NCBI RefSeq assembly: GCF_011397635.1
Contig: NC_064761.1
Span: 38,032,143-38,096,142, forward strand
DNA length: 64,000 nucleotides
Source: Epinephelus fuscoguttatus
Lineage: Eukaryota; Chordata; Actinopteri; Perciformes; Serranidae
Direction: 5' to 3'
Positions 17,784-28,491 of the stretch are shown in pieces; the first letter of the stretch is position 1, and each line of letters starts with the position of its first letter. The notes beneath the pieces were generated by a model that searched no databases, was not told where the DNA came from, and saw only the letters and a list, made by a program, of their open reading frames with translations. The translations under genes were made by a program, and so were the position numbers.

Positions 17784-20050
17784 TCACTGATGACATATGT
17801 ATGGGTATGGAGAAAAAAGATAAGTTCCTCCTTCAATCAAATCATTTTTGAGTATATCAAATTAAAAAAATATGATTTTTGCTTAAACCCTTTAAACCCT
17901 GACAAATTGAGGTGATGTACAATATCAACCTTTTCTCCATTCTCAATTTCACTAGAGGCGCACTAATGGATCGACTTAGCGACTTTATCTCTAAAAAGCG
18001 ACTAGCAACAAATTCAGCAACTTATTCATTGGGGAAAAGTTCATAGTTTATTTCCATGCATGCTGCTCAGAGTAATCACAGTGACTGTCTCTTTTGCCAG
18101 AGGTGCGGGGTCTCTTCTACCCCCTCTCTCCTCTCTTGAGCCGTGCACACACTGGGTCTTATTCATTAAACCTGAGCAGAATGAATTTGTGTGTAAACTG
18201 TTCGCAGAAGGAAATTTACGGGTATTTCATCATTCATCAATATGCTACTAGCTCCGATCTTTTCATAGATTCTAACAAAGTCTACACCTGTTTCTGACTG
18301 CTCGTAGTGCTTGTGTAAATAAGATACCGCACAGAAATGTTGATTGTCATTATTAGAAATTACAATTTTAGTTCGTGTTGTGCTGTTATGTTCATGACAA
18401 AAGATTCGAAATAACACATTTAGCTAGACTAGTTGGTATTTAGCAGATTTAGGCTTCGGATTAAGATTCTTAAAAACGTGAAGTAATAATTTAAATCGAC
18501 TTAATACAAAACTGGAAAACACAGTTCTGCCAATAAATAAAATAACATCTCCTCCTCTGCCCTCTTTACGCACTGCAGTCCCAAACTGCATGTCATTTTT
18601 GTTTAATTTAATTATCAGAGACTTGATGTAGGAGATGTAAACATTATTTCAAATTGAATATTGGTTTAAAAAAACCTGTGGATGTGGGAAAGCAATTCGG
18701 CGTATGTCTTGTTGGTGAACTCAAATCTGCCAGAGAGTTAGAGGAAGCCGATGTGGTTTTACGCCACACTATATTACTTGTTGTTAAATTTAACGGTGGG
18801 TTATTACCAACATCAGACTGCCTGCATTAAGATGTTTTAATGGTGGTTTCATTTAACAACAGAGACAGAGAATGCCGAGGCTCAGGGCAAACACAGTAGT
18901 TAGCTGGCTGTCCATGACGGCAGATGAGGGAGATGTGATGCTGCTCTGCAGGGTGCTTGGTTTGCGTGCAGGTGACACAAGGGAAGCTGACGACGGAGGG
19001 GCAGGGGCTCGATTCAAATGATGCTGTCAGGCAAACAACATGCTTCTAAGTGTTTTTTCAATTTTCTCAATCCCAATTCACCTAAGATAACTTCAGAGTC
19101 AGCATTGGACAAGTTTGTCTTTATTCTTTCTTTGTTTGCTCCATGTTCACAGGTTGACAGGACGCACCTATCCATAGTAACTATCACCTCCATATATGGT
19201 CGTCACTGACATATTTATGGGCAGGGATGTACACTGATTGCTTACAAGTGGGAGCGTGCTGTCAATTTATTATTGATTGGCACTCATGCACATACACATG
19301 TGCCTACAATTAAATCTGAGTTTTCCATGGCATTCATGAATCCAGTGTAGGGTTTTAGTACCGAGGTTTTTTATGTGCAAATCTACTGAGAGATTTGCTG
19401 ACATTTCCTGAATGAGACCCAGTGTGTGGAAGGCAGGAGAGGAGACACTACTGTACACACACCTTTACATTCCATATTGACACTAATTCATAAATAATTT
19501 TTTAATTCTACAAACAAATAGATAATTAGAGTTTTAAGTAGATGATGAATAGTAGGCTCTCTGTAATATCACTACATCCACAGTATAGACTACTGTTTTC
19601 TCTGATTGTTCTTCTCTGATATGTAAATAATTCATTTGAGCATATGAAAGTCTGTTGCTCCTTTTTTCTTTTTGAAAAGTAAAACATGCTACACGGATAT
19701 ACTACAAGTCATTTTCAGCTGGATCATATTTGTACAGAAAAGCTCTGTCCAGTAACCTGCTGTACTTTTTATTTGGAGTTGAAGTGAGAGTAAGAGAAGG
19801 TCAGGTACGTTGGTGCAGCTTTGGAGAAGATGTGAAAGTTATTTAATAGTCAGTGTTTAAAATGAACCTACAGTTAAATCTCCCATTTAAGGAAAGTGAC
19901 AATCATGTTCATGTATGCTGTCCATTATAGAGAGATGGAGAAAGAGAGAGAATCAGAATTGGCAGGTCAAACTAAAAATTGGCCAAGAAAATTTCAATTG
20001 CTGCAAACCATTACAAGGCCACCTTCATAAAGTTTTTGTTCACTGTTACA
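17784..20050. other. Intergenic region downstream of nucleoside hydrolase
   Basis: No coding exon is recognised. The first few hundred bases are probably hydrolase 3' UTR (an ATTAAA lies near 17862). The rest is dominated by the inverted-repeat element at 18146-19428. The open frames here are short and unsupported. Confidence 0.4.
18146..19428. mobile_element. 1.28-kb element with 14-bp perfect terminal inverted repeats
   Basis: CACACACTGGGTCT at 18146-18159 is repeated in inverse at 19415-19428, and similarity continues inward (TTATTCA against TCATTCA). There is no clear target duplication or transposase. The ends resemble fish MITEs of the GGGTCTCATTCA type; superfamily not assigned. Confidence 0.5.
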
Positions 20051-20059
20051 TATTTAACT

Positions 20060-20118
20060 GGGCTTCTGTCGTAACAAGCAGCTACAGCACCAAACCTGGG
20101 GCTCCCATTTTTGCCCGG
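20060..20118 (-). pseudogene. Decayed copy of a tmem131 exon
   Basis: Over 59 bases, this segment matches 26052-26110, the 3' part of tmem131 exon 26050-26165, at 50 of 59 positions with no gap. Read on the minus strand it gives PGKNGSPRFGAVAACYDRSP against [20 protein letters not shown] in the real gene. The donor is destroyed (TT in place of GT after the last exon codon). No other tmem131 exon was found near it. It has the same orientation as tmem131 and lies about 5 kb beyond its stop codon, which suggests an old local duplication rather than a retrocopy. Confidence 0.7.
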
Positions 20119-20875
20119 ATGTGCAGGAAATGCAATAGTTTGATGATGGGGCAGTGTTACAAGGGGTGTAAGAAAATTTGTATTTAATGCAGTTTAAAAA
20201 GTCATTTTCCATGATCTTTTACAAGAATACACTACTGACATTTTAAAGCTTGAAACTTACCCTTTCATGTATAGTGTAACCAAGGACTGAACGTCCCATC
20301 CAGACTTGCTGTGTTTGGAAGTTTTTTGGAACTTGTCTCATCTCACTTTCCTCTCCTGCCCTCGTCACCTGTACACCGTCCTCTCCTTGCCTACTCTCCT
20401 TTCTCCTCATCTGTGCATCACTAAGGTCCCCTGTCCTCTCTCATATCTATGTTTGATCCATGGCCACTATCCAAGGGTGGATAAACTCCTGGTGCCTGTC
20501 ATATGACACTGATAAGCAAAGCACAATGTACATTTCTATTGCTATAAATGAATGAATTCAACACTATAATCATGCTATTTTTAAATCTTTGTAGTTCTGG
20601 ATTTCCTCATCTGAAGTGTTAAGGCCTTTGCACACCAAGTCTGTATTAGTCTGGATTTTTTGTATGTTTTTTTTTTTTTTTTAATACATCACCCAATAAA
20701 AATCGTTGTGCACATAAACCTTGCACACTGAGTCTGATATGTTTTTTTTAAATGTTCTATTTTCATGCATGCTATGACTTTTTTTTATTTCAGTTAGCTG
20801 TGTATCACAAACAAAGAAAAACACACGCACATCCAAACCGGAAGAAGGGCAGGTAGTGAGCCAAAAATGCAAACA

Positions 20876-21056
20876 ACAGAAAAATCAAACAGCTCGCACA
20901 CTGCAGGGCTCCAATGCTCAGTCGTAATTTATTCAGGTGAGTAACGTTTCGAGCGTCAGTCTGATGAAGAGCCTGACGCTCGAAACGTTACTCACCTGAA
21001 TAAATTACGACTGAGCATTGAAGCCCTGCAGTGTGCGAGCTGTTTGATTTTTCTGT
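20876..21056. repeat. Near-perfect palindrome: 84-bp arms, 13-nt spacer
   Basis: Left arm 20876-20959 and right arm 20973-21056 are reverse complements with one mismatch in 84; the spacer is TCTGATGAAGAGC. The RNA from either strand would make a very stable hairpin. The centre of the plus strand carries CTGATGA, then a short GAGC/GCTC stem, then GAAAC, which resembles the core of a hammerhead ribozyme with one extra A (see findings). The motif is reminiscent of Penelope-like element ends. Origin is inferred; the palindrome is directly visible. Confidence 0.9.
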
Positions 21057-21150
21057 AGTTAGCTGTGTAACCTCTTGGTCACAAGCAGCATTTACAATAA
21101 CCAAACCTCTTATGATGATATTAAATCGAGCAATTAAAATCTTGGACAGG

Positions 21151-21335
21151 AGGGGCGCCAGTGGCTTAGTGGATAGAGCAGGCACCCCACGTACAAGGCT
21201 GTTGCCGCAGTGGCCTGGGTTCGAATCCAGCCTGTGGCCCTTTGCTGCATGTCATCCCCTCTCTCTCCCCCCTTTCACTCTTAGCTGCCCTGTCCATTAA
21301 AGGCAAAATGCCCCCAAAAAATATCTAAAAAAAAA
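21151..21335 (+). mobile_element. tRNA-derived SINE with perfect target-site duplications
   Basis: The head has an A-box-like TGGCTTAGTGGATAGAGC and a B box GGGTTCGAATCC, a polypyrimidine middle, and an A-rich end. It is flanked by identical 15-bp copies of AAAATCTTGGACAGG (21136-21150 and 21336-21350), so it is a retroposed insertion and not a tRNA gene. It sits inside the Harbinger-type element. Confidence 0.9.
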
Positions 21336-22423
21336 AAAATCTTGGACAGGGAATCAATAAGATTATAAATGCTGTGATGTGTGGCATTTAAGTATGCCAC
21401 ATACTTGTCCCTAAACAAATAAACATTAAATAAAAAATATTCATTGTGAAAACTCACAATATGAGAGAGAGCCCTTTACTCACTTGTGTCTCTCCACTTG
21501 AGGTACCTCCCTCTTTCTGCACCACGGCGACCTGCATGAAATAAGGCCCAGTCATACAAGCACTTAGTGTTTATCAGTCTGGCACTGACTTTCAAGCATG
21601 AGGGAAAACAGACATGATTATATTATCACTGTATTCCTAATGTATTTGATAATAACCTCTAAATTTTTTTACATCAAAATGAGCTTATGTAATTGCATGT
21701 CATTTCCAGGTTTTCCATTACCATGTGAACTACATTGCATTCTGCTGGATAGGCTTTGTCGAGGAAGCAGACTAGAGTTTCAGAGTCAGTGTGTAAAGAT
21801 GATTGACACAATAAGAGGTCATATTTATGTTTAACCATGCAATACGTTTGGACGAAAAATAATAACTTGGTGTGCAAAGGCCTTTAATGTCCTATTTCAG
21901 TCATATGTGTGTCTTTGTGTTGTTATACCAGCCAAATTGTATTTTATAGTAACACACAACTGCCACAAGATAGCAAAAGCTACATTTAAGGAGCAGTATA
22001 AGTCAGTTAATTTTTCACAACACATTCCTGCAAATGCTTCACAGTAAAGGCCTTGCGAGAAAATGAAGGGCTTCCCTCCATTCAGATGCTACAGGACTTT
22101 TAACTTCAAATGGAATCCGGATGTATGAAGTTTGCACATCGTAACACCATAAACATGTAACAGGGCAAACAGGGCAACATAATACAACCTGACTTTCCAG
22201 ACTACCTGACTGAATTAATACATCATTGACAGATTGGACTCTGCCAACGTGCTGCCTGTGTACTAGCAATATTTTAACTTTTTTATAAACTTTACACAGC
22301 TCTGAATAACTAAAACTCTGTTAAGAGAGCACAGTAAGAACTTTAAAATAAAATCACACGGTCTGCTGAACTTGGCCAACTTTACTTCATCATTACCGTA
22401 CTTAACTGAATTTAAATGACCCT

Positions 22424-24200
22424 AACAGCCATTACCCTTGCAATTAGCATGAGAGTCACTTGTGCTAATCGTTAATGGGGAGCGTGCCTATGTTTCCACA
22501 GCCCTGTGTTCCCACAGCTCTATGTTCCCACACTTCCTTTTTCATAAATTTGTATCAGATTTTATCCCCCTTTCTCCCAATTTGGTAGCCAATTACACCC
22601 AACCTATTATCCCCCTAACCCTAACCCTTGTGGGAGGATAGGACTTAAATTGAAGGGAAATGTAGGAACACAAAACCTAATTTTGAAAATGTCCTAGAAA
22701 TGTGGGAACATAGGGTTTCATTTTGAGAAAAATCTTAGAAATATGGGAACTGTGGGAACGTAGGGCCTAATTTTAAGGAAAATCTTAGAAATGTGGGAAC
22801 ATAGGGCTGACCCCCGTTAATGCTAATCTATCTGGCACCACATATGCCAATTGTATACCTACACTGGAAATCACAGTATAATTTGAGAACCACACAAATG
22901 TTCAAAACTTTGTATGACTTTACATTGCAAAGGCAGGATGTAGTTAATGATAGCCGTTAGCCGTTCCATTAGCATTAGCCTGTGTATCTTATGCTAATCA
23001 TTAATACTAATAGCTAATGCTAATCTAGCTAGCACACATGCCAGTCTTACACGTAAAGTCAAACTCATAGTAAAACTTGAAACCCACACAAATGTTTATG
23101 ACTTAATAAGAATTTACATATTAACAATATAATGTAGTTACTGATAGCCGTTACCCTTTCCATTAGCCTGTAAAATCTTGATGCTAATTGCTAGCACACA
23201 TATGTTTGTTGTTTTCACAGACGTTTATAAGGGTTTAAACTATTTATGCCAAGTGGTTTAACGTTATATTGTATTTTTTCCACAACAACAGCCCCTTTAC
23301 AGCGCCCTTACCTGGACATTTCTGTAACAATAGTCACTAACATTCTTCATATCCTGCCTTCAAGTCAACGTCCATCTTTCGTGCATCGGCTGTTGACCAT
23401 GAACTGAACCCTGACACAGCTGAGCTCAGAGCGCCCTCTGCTGACCTTTGACAGACCATTGCAGATACACACACATTATCTGCTGTTGCCACTGTGTCAA
23501 ACAATACATGAAAATTTCCAAACTTTACAAAAGTTTAAATTATTCATGTATTAATTTCTTCTTATGCTTTGTTGTTCCATTTGATGTTGTGTTTATTTAG
23601 GTTGTCTGACCTGCTAAAATATGTGTTTTTGTGTTTAAATGCGTGTATAAATGTCCCTAAGTGTTTATATTTTTAAATAAATTCAGTGCTCCAGAGGTCT
23701 GTGAAATTATATATTACAGGCTATGTTTTAGTGGTCTTAAAATACATTTAGAATACTTTCACCACTTTACCCTGGCCGTCAGACAGCTCTTTTCGGCGGG
23801 GAACTGAAACAGTTGAGAGCTTCCTGACTCCACTGATACAAACTGTCATGGCCGTTAGCCGTTCCATTAGCATTAGCCTGTGACTCGCTTAAGCTAATCA
23901 CTAGCACTATTCGCTAATGCTAATCCAGCTAGCACACATGCCAGTTTTACGCGTAAACTTAAATTCACAGTATAAAGCGAGACCCACACAAATGTCGCTG
24001 ACTTTATATAAATGTGCACAGCAATGATATAATTTATCATAATGGTATTTAATGACAGCCGTTAGCCTTTCTATTAGCATTAGCCTGTGACTCGCTTATG
24101 CTAATCACTAGCACTAACTGCTAATGCCAATCAAGCAGCACACATGCCACTTTTCCACAGAAACTAAAATGTACAGTATGATTTGAGTCTCCATCTTTCC
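22424..24200. repeat. Degenerate tandem array of about 200-bp units, interrupted
   Basis: Units start with a GATAGCCGTTAGC-CTTTCCATTAGCATTAGCC-like block at about 22424, 22949, 23142, 23850 and 24054. Each unit then has a GCTAATC block, CTAGCACACATGCCAG, and GAAACCCACACAAATG. Unit spacing is 193-204 bases where uninterrupted. Unit 1 is split by the element 22478-22814, and unit 3 is broken off near 23210. No coding content. Confidence 0.65.
22478..22814. mobile_element. hAT-like MITE with 8-bp target duplication
   Basis: Flanked by identical CGTTAATG at 22470-22477 and 22815-22822. The ends are imperfect inverted repeats containing CCTATGTTNCCACA. The right half has three tandem copies (about 22660-22812) of a roughly 55-bp unit with AATCTTAGAAATGTGGGAAC. 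The 8-bp duplication points to hAT. It is inserted in the first unit of the tandem array. Confidence 0.65.
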
Positions 24201-24325
24201 TCAGCTTCACACAACTTCATAAGTGACGTGTTTCCAATGCTCCCATGTGGGAAAGAGAAAACAGTTATTGCAAGTTTAAATAGAAAACAAAAAGACGTGA
24301 AAAACAAGATGTTCTGCTGAAATCC

Positions 24326-24331
24326 TTTATT
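24326..24331 (-). promoter_or_regulatory. Probable tmem131 polyadenylation signal
   Basis: AATAAA on the minus strand, 710 bases after the tmem131 stop codon. Use is inferred; it would give a 3' UTR of about 0.73 kb. Confidence 0.5.
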
Positions 24332-25040
24332 TAAATTTGCTGACAAATAGAGGTGATGTACAATACAAACCTCAAACGCAAGTGTTCTTTGATCACCAAT
24401 TAATTCTCACCGAAGGCTTCTCGATATTATCAGGGCAGAGCCCGCTTTAAAATGGGAACATGAATGTCCATGAAGCTTTTGGGGCCGTTGGTGTTCTGAA
24501 GAATCACATTTCAGATTATGAAAGGTCGCTGCTGCCAAATAAAAGACTAGTTCAATGATTTAGATGCAGATGTTGGCGAATTTGACTTTTTCAAACCAAT
24601 TTGTATAAGAAACCAATAAGAACCAAAATGATTGTGAAAAGAAGACCGATGGCTTAAAAGAAGATGTCTGTTCCAACATTAATACTGAACACAAGAGACT
24701 CCGCGCCGTGTACCCAACTTCGAGAAGGAATGCAGCATTACCAGCCTTTCTATAACAGCAAAAACGTCTGCACTGGCGTTAGCATACCATGCTATTACCA
24801 TTTTTAATTTAGGGGCACCTGTTAAAACAAATCCAAATAAAAAGTTCTGCCCCCATGAATAAAAAGCTGCAGTGAACTAAATTGCGGGGCTGGTAACCTA
24901 CAGCACTGGGCTACCCAACCCATTACACTTCAGGTAACATTGCTTTCTGTTGGGATTCTCTGATTATAAAAGAATTAGATTTAGTGTACAGAGTACATCC
25001 AATCCATGACGTGCTTCTGTTAAGTGCAGTCATGTGCAGT

Positions 25041-25539
25041 TTAATTGCCGTTGTCAGAGGAGCTGGGCCACGGCTCAGAGCTGCGCCTGCTCAGGGTGGG
25101 GCGCCACATGCTCCACGGGTTGTAGGTCCGACTCATCTCCGTTGAAGCTGGTGGCGACGGGGCGGGACTGCTGACCAGGTCGGTGAGCGTTGTTGAGTTG
25201 GTCGTTGGAGGGAAAGGGTGTAAGGCTGAATCTGCGCTTGTTGACCAAATGGAGCTGCCGAAGGGTGTGGCTGCAGACCAGGGGTTGCGAGTGTTTCCCA
25301 GGAGTGACTTCAAAAAGAAAAGAGAAGCTTCACAATAGTATCACGAGCAGGAGGAGCTACGTTAAACGCAAATAAGGGATCTTACTGCTGTTGGGGCAGT
25401 CGGTGAGCTGGAGCTGCTGGGCCAGGAGTGCAGAGAGTCACTGCTCGGTATGTCCCAGATGGAGGAGGCGGAGGTGAACTCAGGCCAGCTTTGCTGAGGC
25501 TCTGATGACTTTGGGAGATTCATTCCACTGAAAACTAAC

Positions 25540-25587
<48 letters not shown>

Positions 25588-28071
25588 TCAGTTTGGACGC
25601 TGCCAGTCAGCTATAACCTGTAACACCAGTTATTCTACGTTCTTCTGTTTCATGGTAAATCAAACTGCGAGGGTTACCTCCTGTCAGGTTGAAGGAATTG
25701 TTGGGTCCAAAAGCAGAGAATGAGTTTGCCGAATGGAAGTTTGGACTGCTGGCTGTGTCAATGGGACTCCACAATCCAGAGCTATGGGAGAAAGAAAAGC
25801 AGAATTTTAAATGAGCTAAATCTTGATGTCACGTCTGGATGCAAATGTATTCATTTTGTCACATCACCTGTCAGAGCTGTCACTTTCCACTGATGTCATG
25901 TGTGCCAGACTCTTCCCCTGGCTGTCAGTTTTACCTGGGCCAGAGCCACCTGTCAGCGACATCAAACATCAGTGTTGTCCCATAAACTAACCCCCATAGC
26001 AACAATGAACACACTTTGATGGAGAGTTAGTTCATGGTTTCATACTTACCAGGGCTTTTATCATAACCAGCAGCTACAGCAGCAAAGGTGGGGTTCCCAT
26101 TTTTGCCTGGGAGTGGAGTGGCTGCTGACAATTTATTTCCTGGGGCCTTCTTTTGGTTTCCCTCACTGCAACAGAAATTCACCAAAAATCTGGATTAGAT
26201 TTTAGATACACATTTAAAATACCAAACCAAAATAACATGCTTTATTATAATAATAGCTAAAATTCTTATCTCAGTATTTACAGGCTGACTAGCACACACA
26301 ATACATATCTGGGGGGTTTTTTCTACAAAATGGGCGACATGTTTTCAGCTGCAAGTCAAAGCCACGTTTCAAATATCACAAACACTTTTATAAAAACAGA
26401 CTGTGATCAAAATAAAATGCAAAAACAGGAATTTTATACCCAGTTTGAAAATACACAGCTGAACAACATGTGAATGAAAAATTATGTAACATAAATAGCA
26501 GGGCTGTACGGTTAACTTTTTGCACACAGCACTGGAGCTACAGAGGTTTAAAGGTTTGCAGCACAGGACACAAAACTATAACATGAGTATTTCAAATGAA
26601 TCTAGTGCTGGAAAATGATTTAAATATTTTTATTTATTAAAGCTAATAATCTTTTTTATGCACAGAGCATTAACAGAGAGGCCGATGGAGGGAAGGAGCG
26701 AGAGTCATAAACTAGGAGTACAGCGCTGGATTGCACATGTGCTGCTGTAATTTCATCTCAGACTGATTTAGCGCAGCACGTGCAACATATAGACCAACGT
26801 AGACTAACTAACAGACAGATTAAACAGAGGCGCAGCTCTGTGAGTGTTGCTGGAGAACTTGTGAGTGAGTGAGTGAGTGGGACGGAGAGTGTGAGAGAGG
26901 AGCGATGATCAGTGATTTGCTTTATGTAACACAACTTGACCCTATATTGATATAAACGCTGTTGTCTAAATCTATATCTTGCTGGAAACATATTGATATA
27001 TCGTACATAGTCGTTACATGGCCCAGCCCTAACCGTTTCTAAAATGTTTGATAAAATGGTAATTTAAAGATGGGTTGAAGGGTCAAGGCTGGCTTTCTTG
27101 AGAAACTCTGCTGCACTGCTGTGATTATAAAGGTTAAAAATGCAAGAGCAAAAACCTCCTGAGGAAATCTCAGTTCGATATAGCAAACATAGTACATAGT
27201 TCAATACAGCTGATTTTAATCAGTTAAAAAATGCCTTGATTGGCCCTGATACCATCATAAAGATCAGACCATGACATCCCTAGTTATATGCTTTATATCC
27301 AGAAAAAAACGCCTCTCCCCTGACTAATTTCTTTACAGGCAAGTCTCGCCTTCTTTAATATGATGTTGACATATCACTGCAATGGTCTGACACAGTCAAT
27401 GTGGCGTTAACGTATATGTGTCTGGTTCTGACAGTCGCTGGCAGTGATGGTGGGGAAACAAGAGGTCCTGGCGCCTGTGAGAGCTTTTTTACAGAGACCT
27501 TGGTTCTTTCAGAATTTCAAACATGAACAAAACAAGGTGTTGTTTTAGCTACACATTTGACCGAGTGGATACCTGCTACTGTTGAGCACGCTGCTGTAGG
27601 TGCCTCTGGACAGTAAGCTGGGGGAGGTGGGTGGAGGGGAGCAGGTCCCTGCTGTGACAGATCTCTTCAGGAAAGGGTCTGCGTTTATCGTCTGGAGGGA
27701 GATCTGCTGAAGACTATCTGCTTCTGCGCATGGAGAACAGGAGAAAATCAAACCAGTTAGCGTCTGAATAAGGACACAGAACACGACAGGACAGTTTCAG
27801 GTCTGAATTTAAATGTTAAATTACCCAGACTGTGAAACAACATCTGTGACGGTATACAAATGTTCAAATCATCACCAAGATATGAGGAGGGGAAATTTTA
27901 AAGACTGGAGGGACAAATAAAGCTCATTTCCCACCAGACCAAAACCCACTAACGCCTACTAACACCTGGCTTCTGTCTTGAGTGGGGAAGGTTACAATCA
28001 GCATTCATTTCTTTGCCCTGTGAGGCAAATTGTGATTTGTGATATTGGGCTTTATAAATAAAATTGATTGA

Positions 28072-28110
<39 letters not shown>

Positions 28111-28458
28111 TCCAGGACAAATGACTGCAGTGGTCACAGCTCTGGCTTTGACCAGCAGTGATGGAAACATGACATCTGGGTGGACGTGCTAACTTTTAAA
28201 CATGCATAGCTGCAGTTACATTTCGTTTAGAGTCTACGTGGCACGACCCTTTAAACCGCACCCACCACCAGTACAGTAGACAGTGGAAGTGTGCCCTCTA
28301 GTGGAATTCTCCAGTAACATTCACAGCACATGGGCAGGTATGTGAATGATTTTGTTCACGACGCAGCCAGTCGTCTCCGCAAACCCATGGTTTAAAAGTA
28401 TATCTCTGGCCTCACATTCAATCAAACCTCCAGCATTGAAAAATAAAAATCTGATCAC

Positions 28459-28491
<33 letters not shown>

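Larger units (their letters stand above)
20622..21883. mobile_element. PIF/Harbinger-type non-autonomous element, 1262 bp, with nested insertions
   Basis: Perfect 19-bp terminal inverted repeats: AGGCCTTTGCACACCAAGT at 20622-20640, and its reverse complement at 21865-21883. The element is flanked on both sides by TTA (20619-20621 and 21884-21886), the TWA target typical of PIF/Harbinger. It carries no transposase frame. Inside are the long palindrome at 20876-21056 and the SINE at 21151-21335, so it is the host of at least one later insertion. Confidence 0.8.

Noticed and set aside
21151..21225. tRNA gene (A and B box present)
   Set aside because: It is followed by a SINE body, has an A-rich end and has perfect target duplications; it is a retroposed SINE. 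The same holds for 53171-53336.
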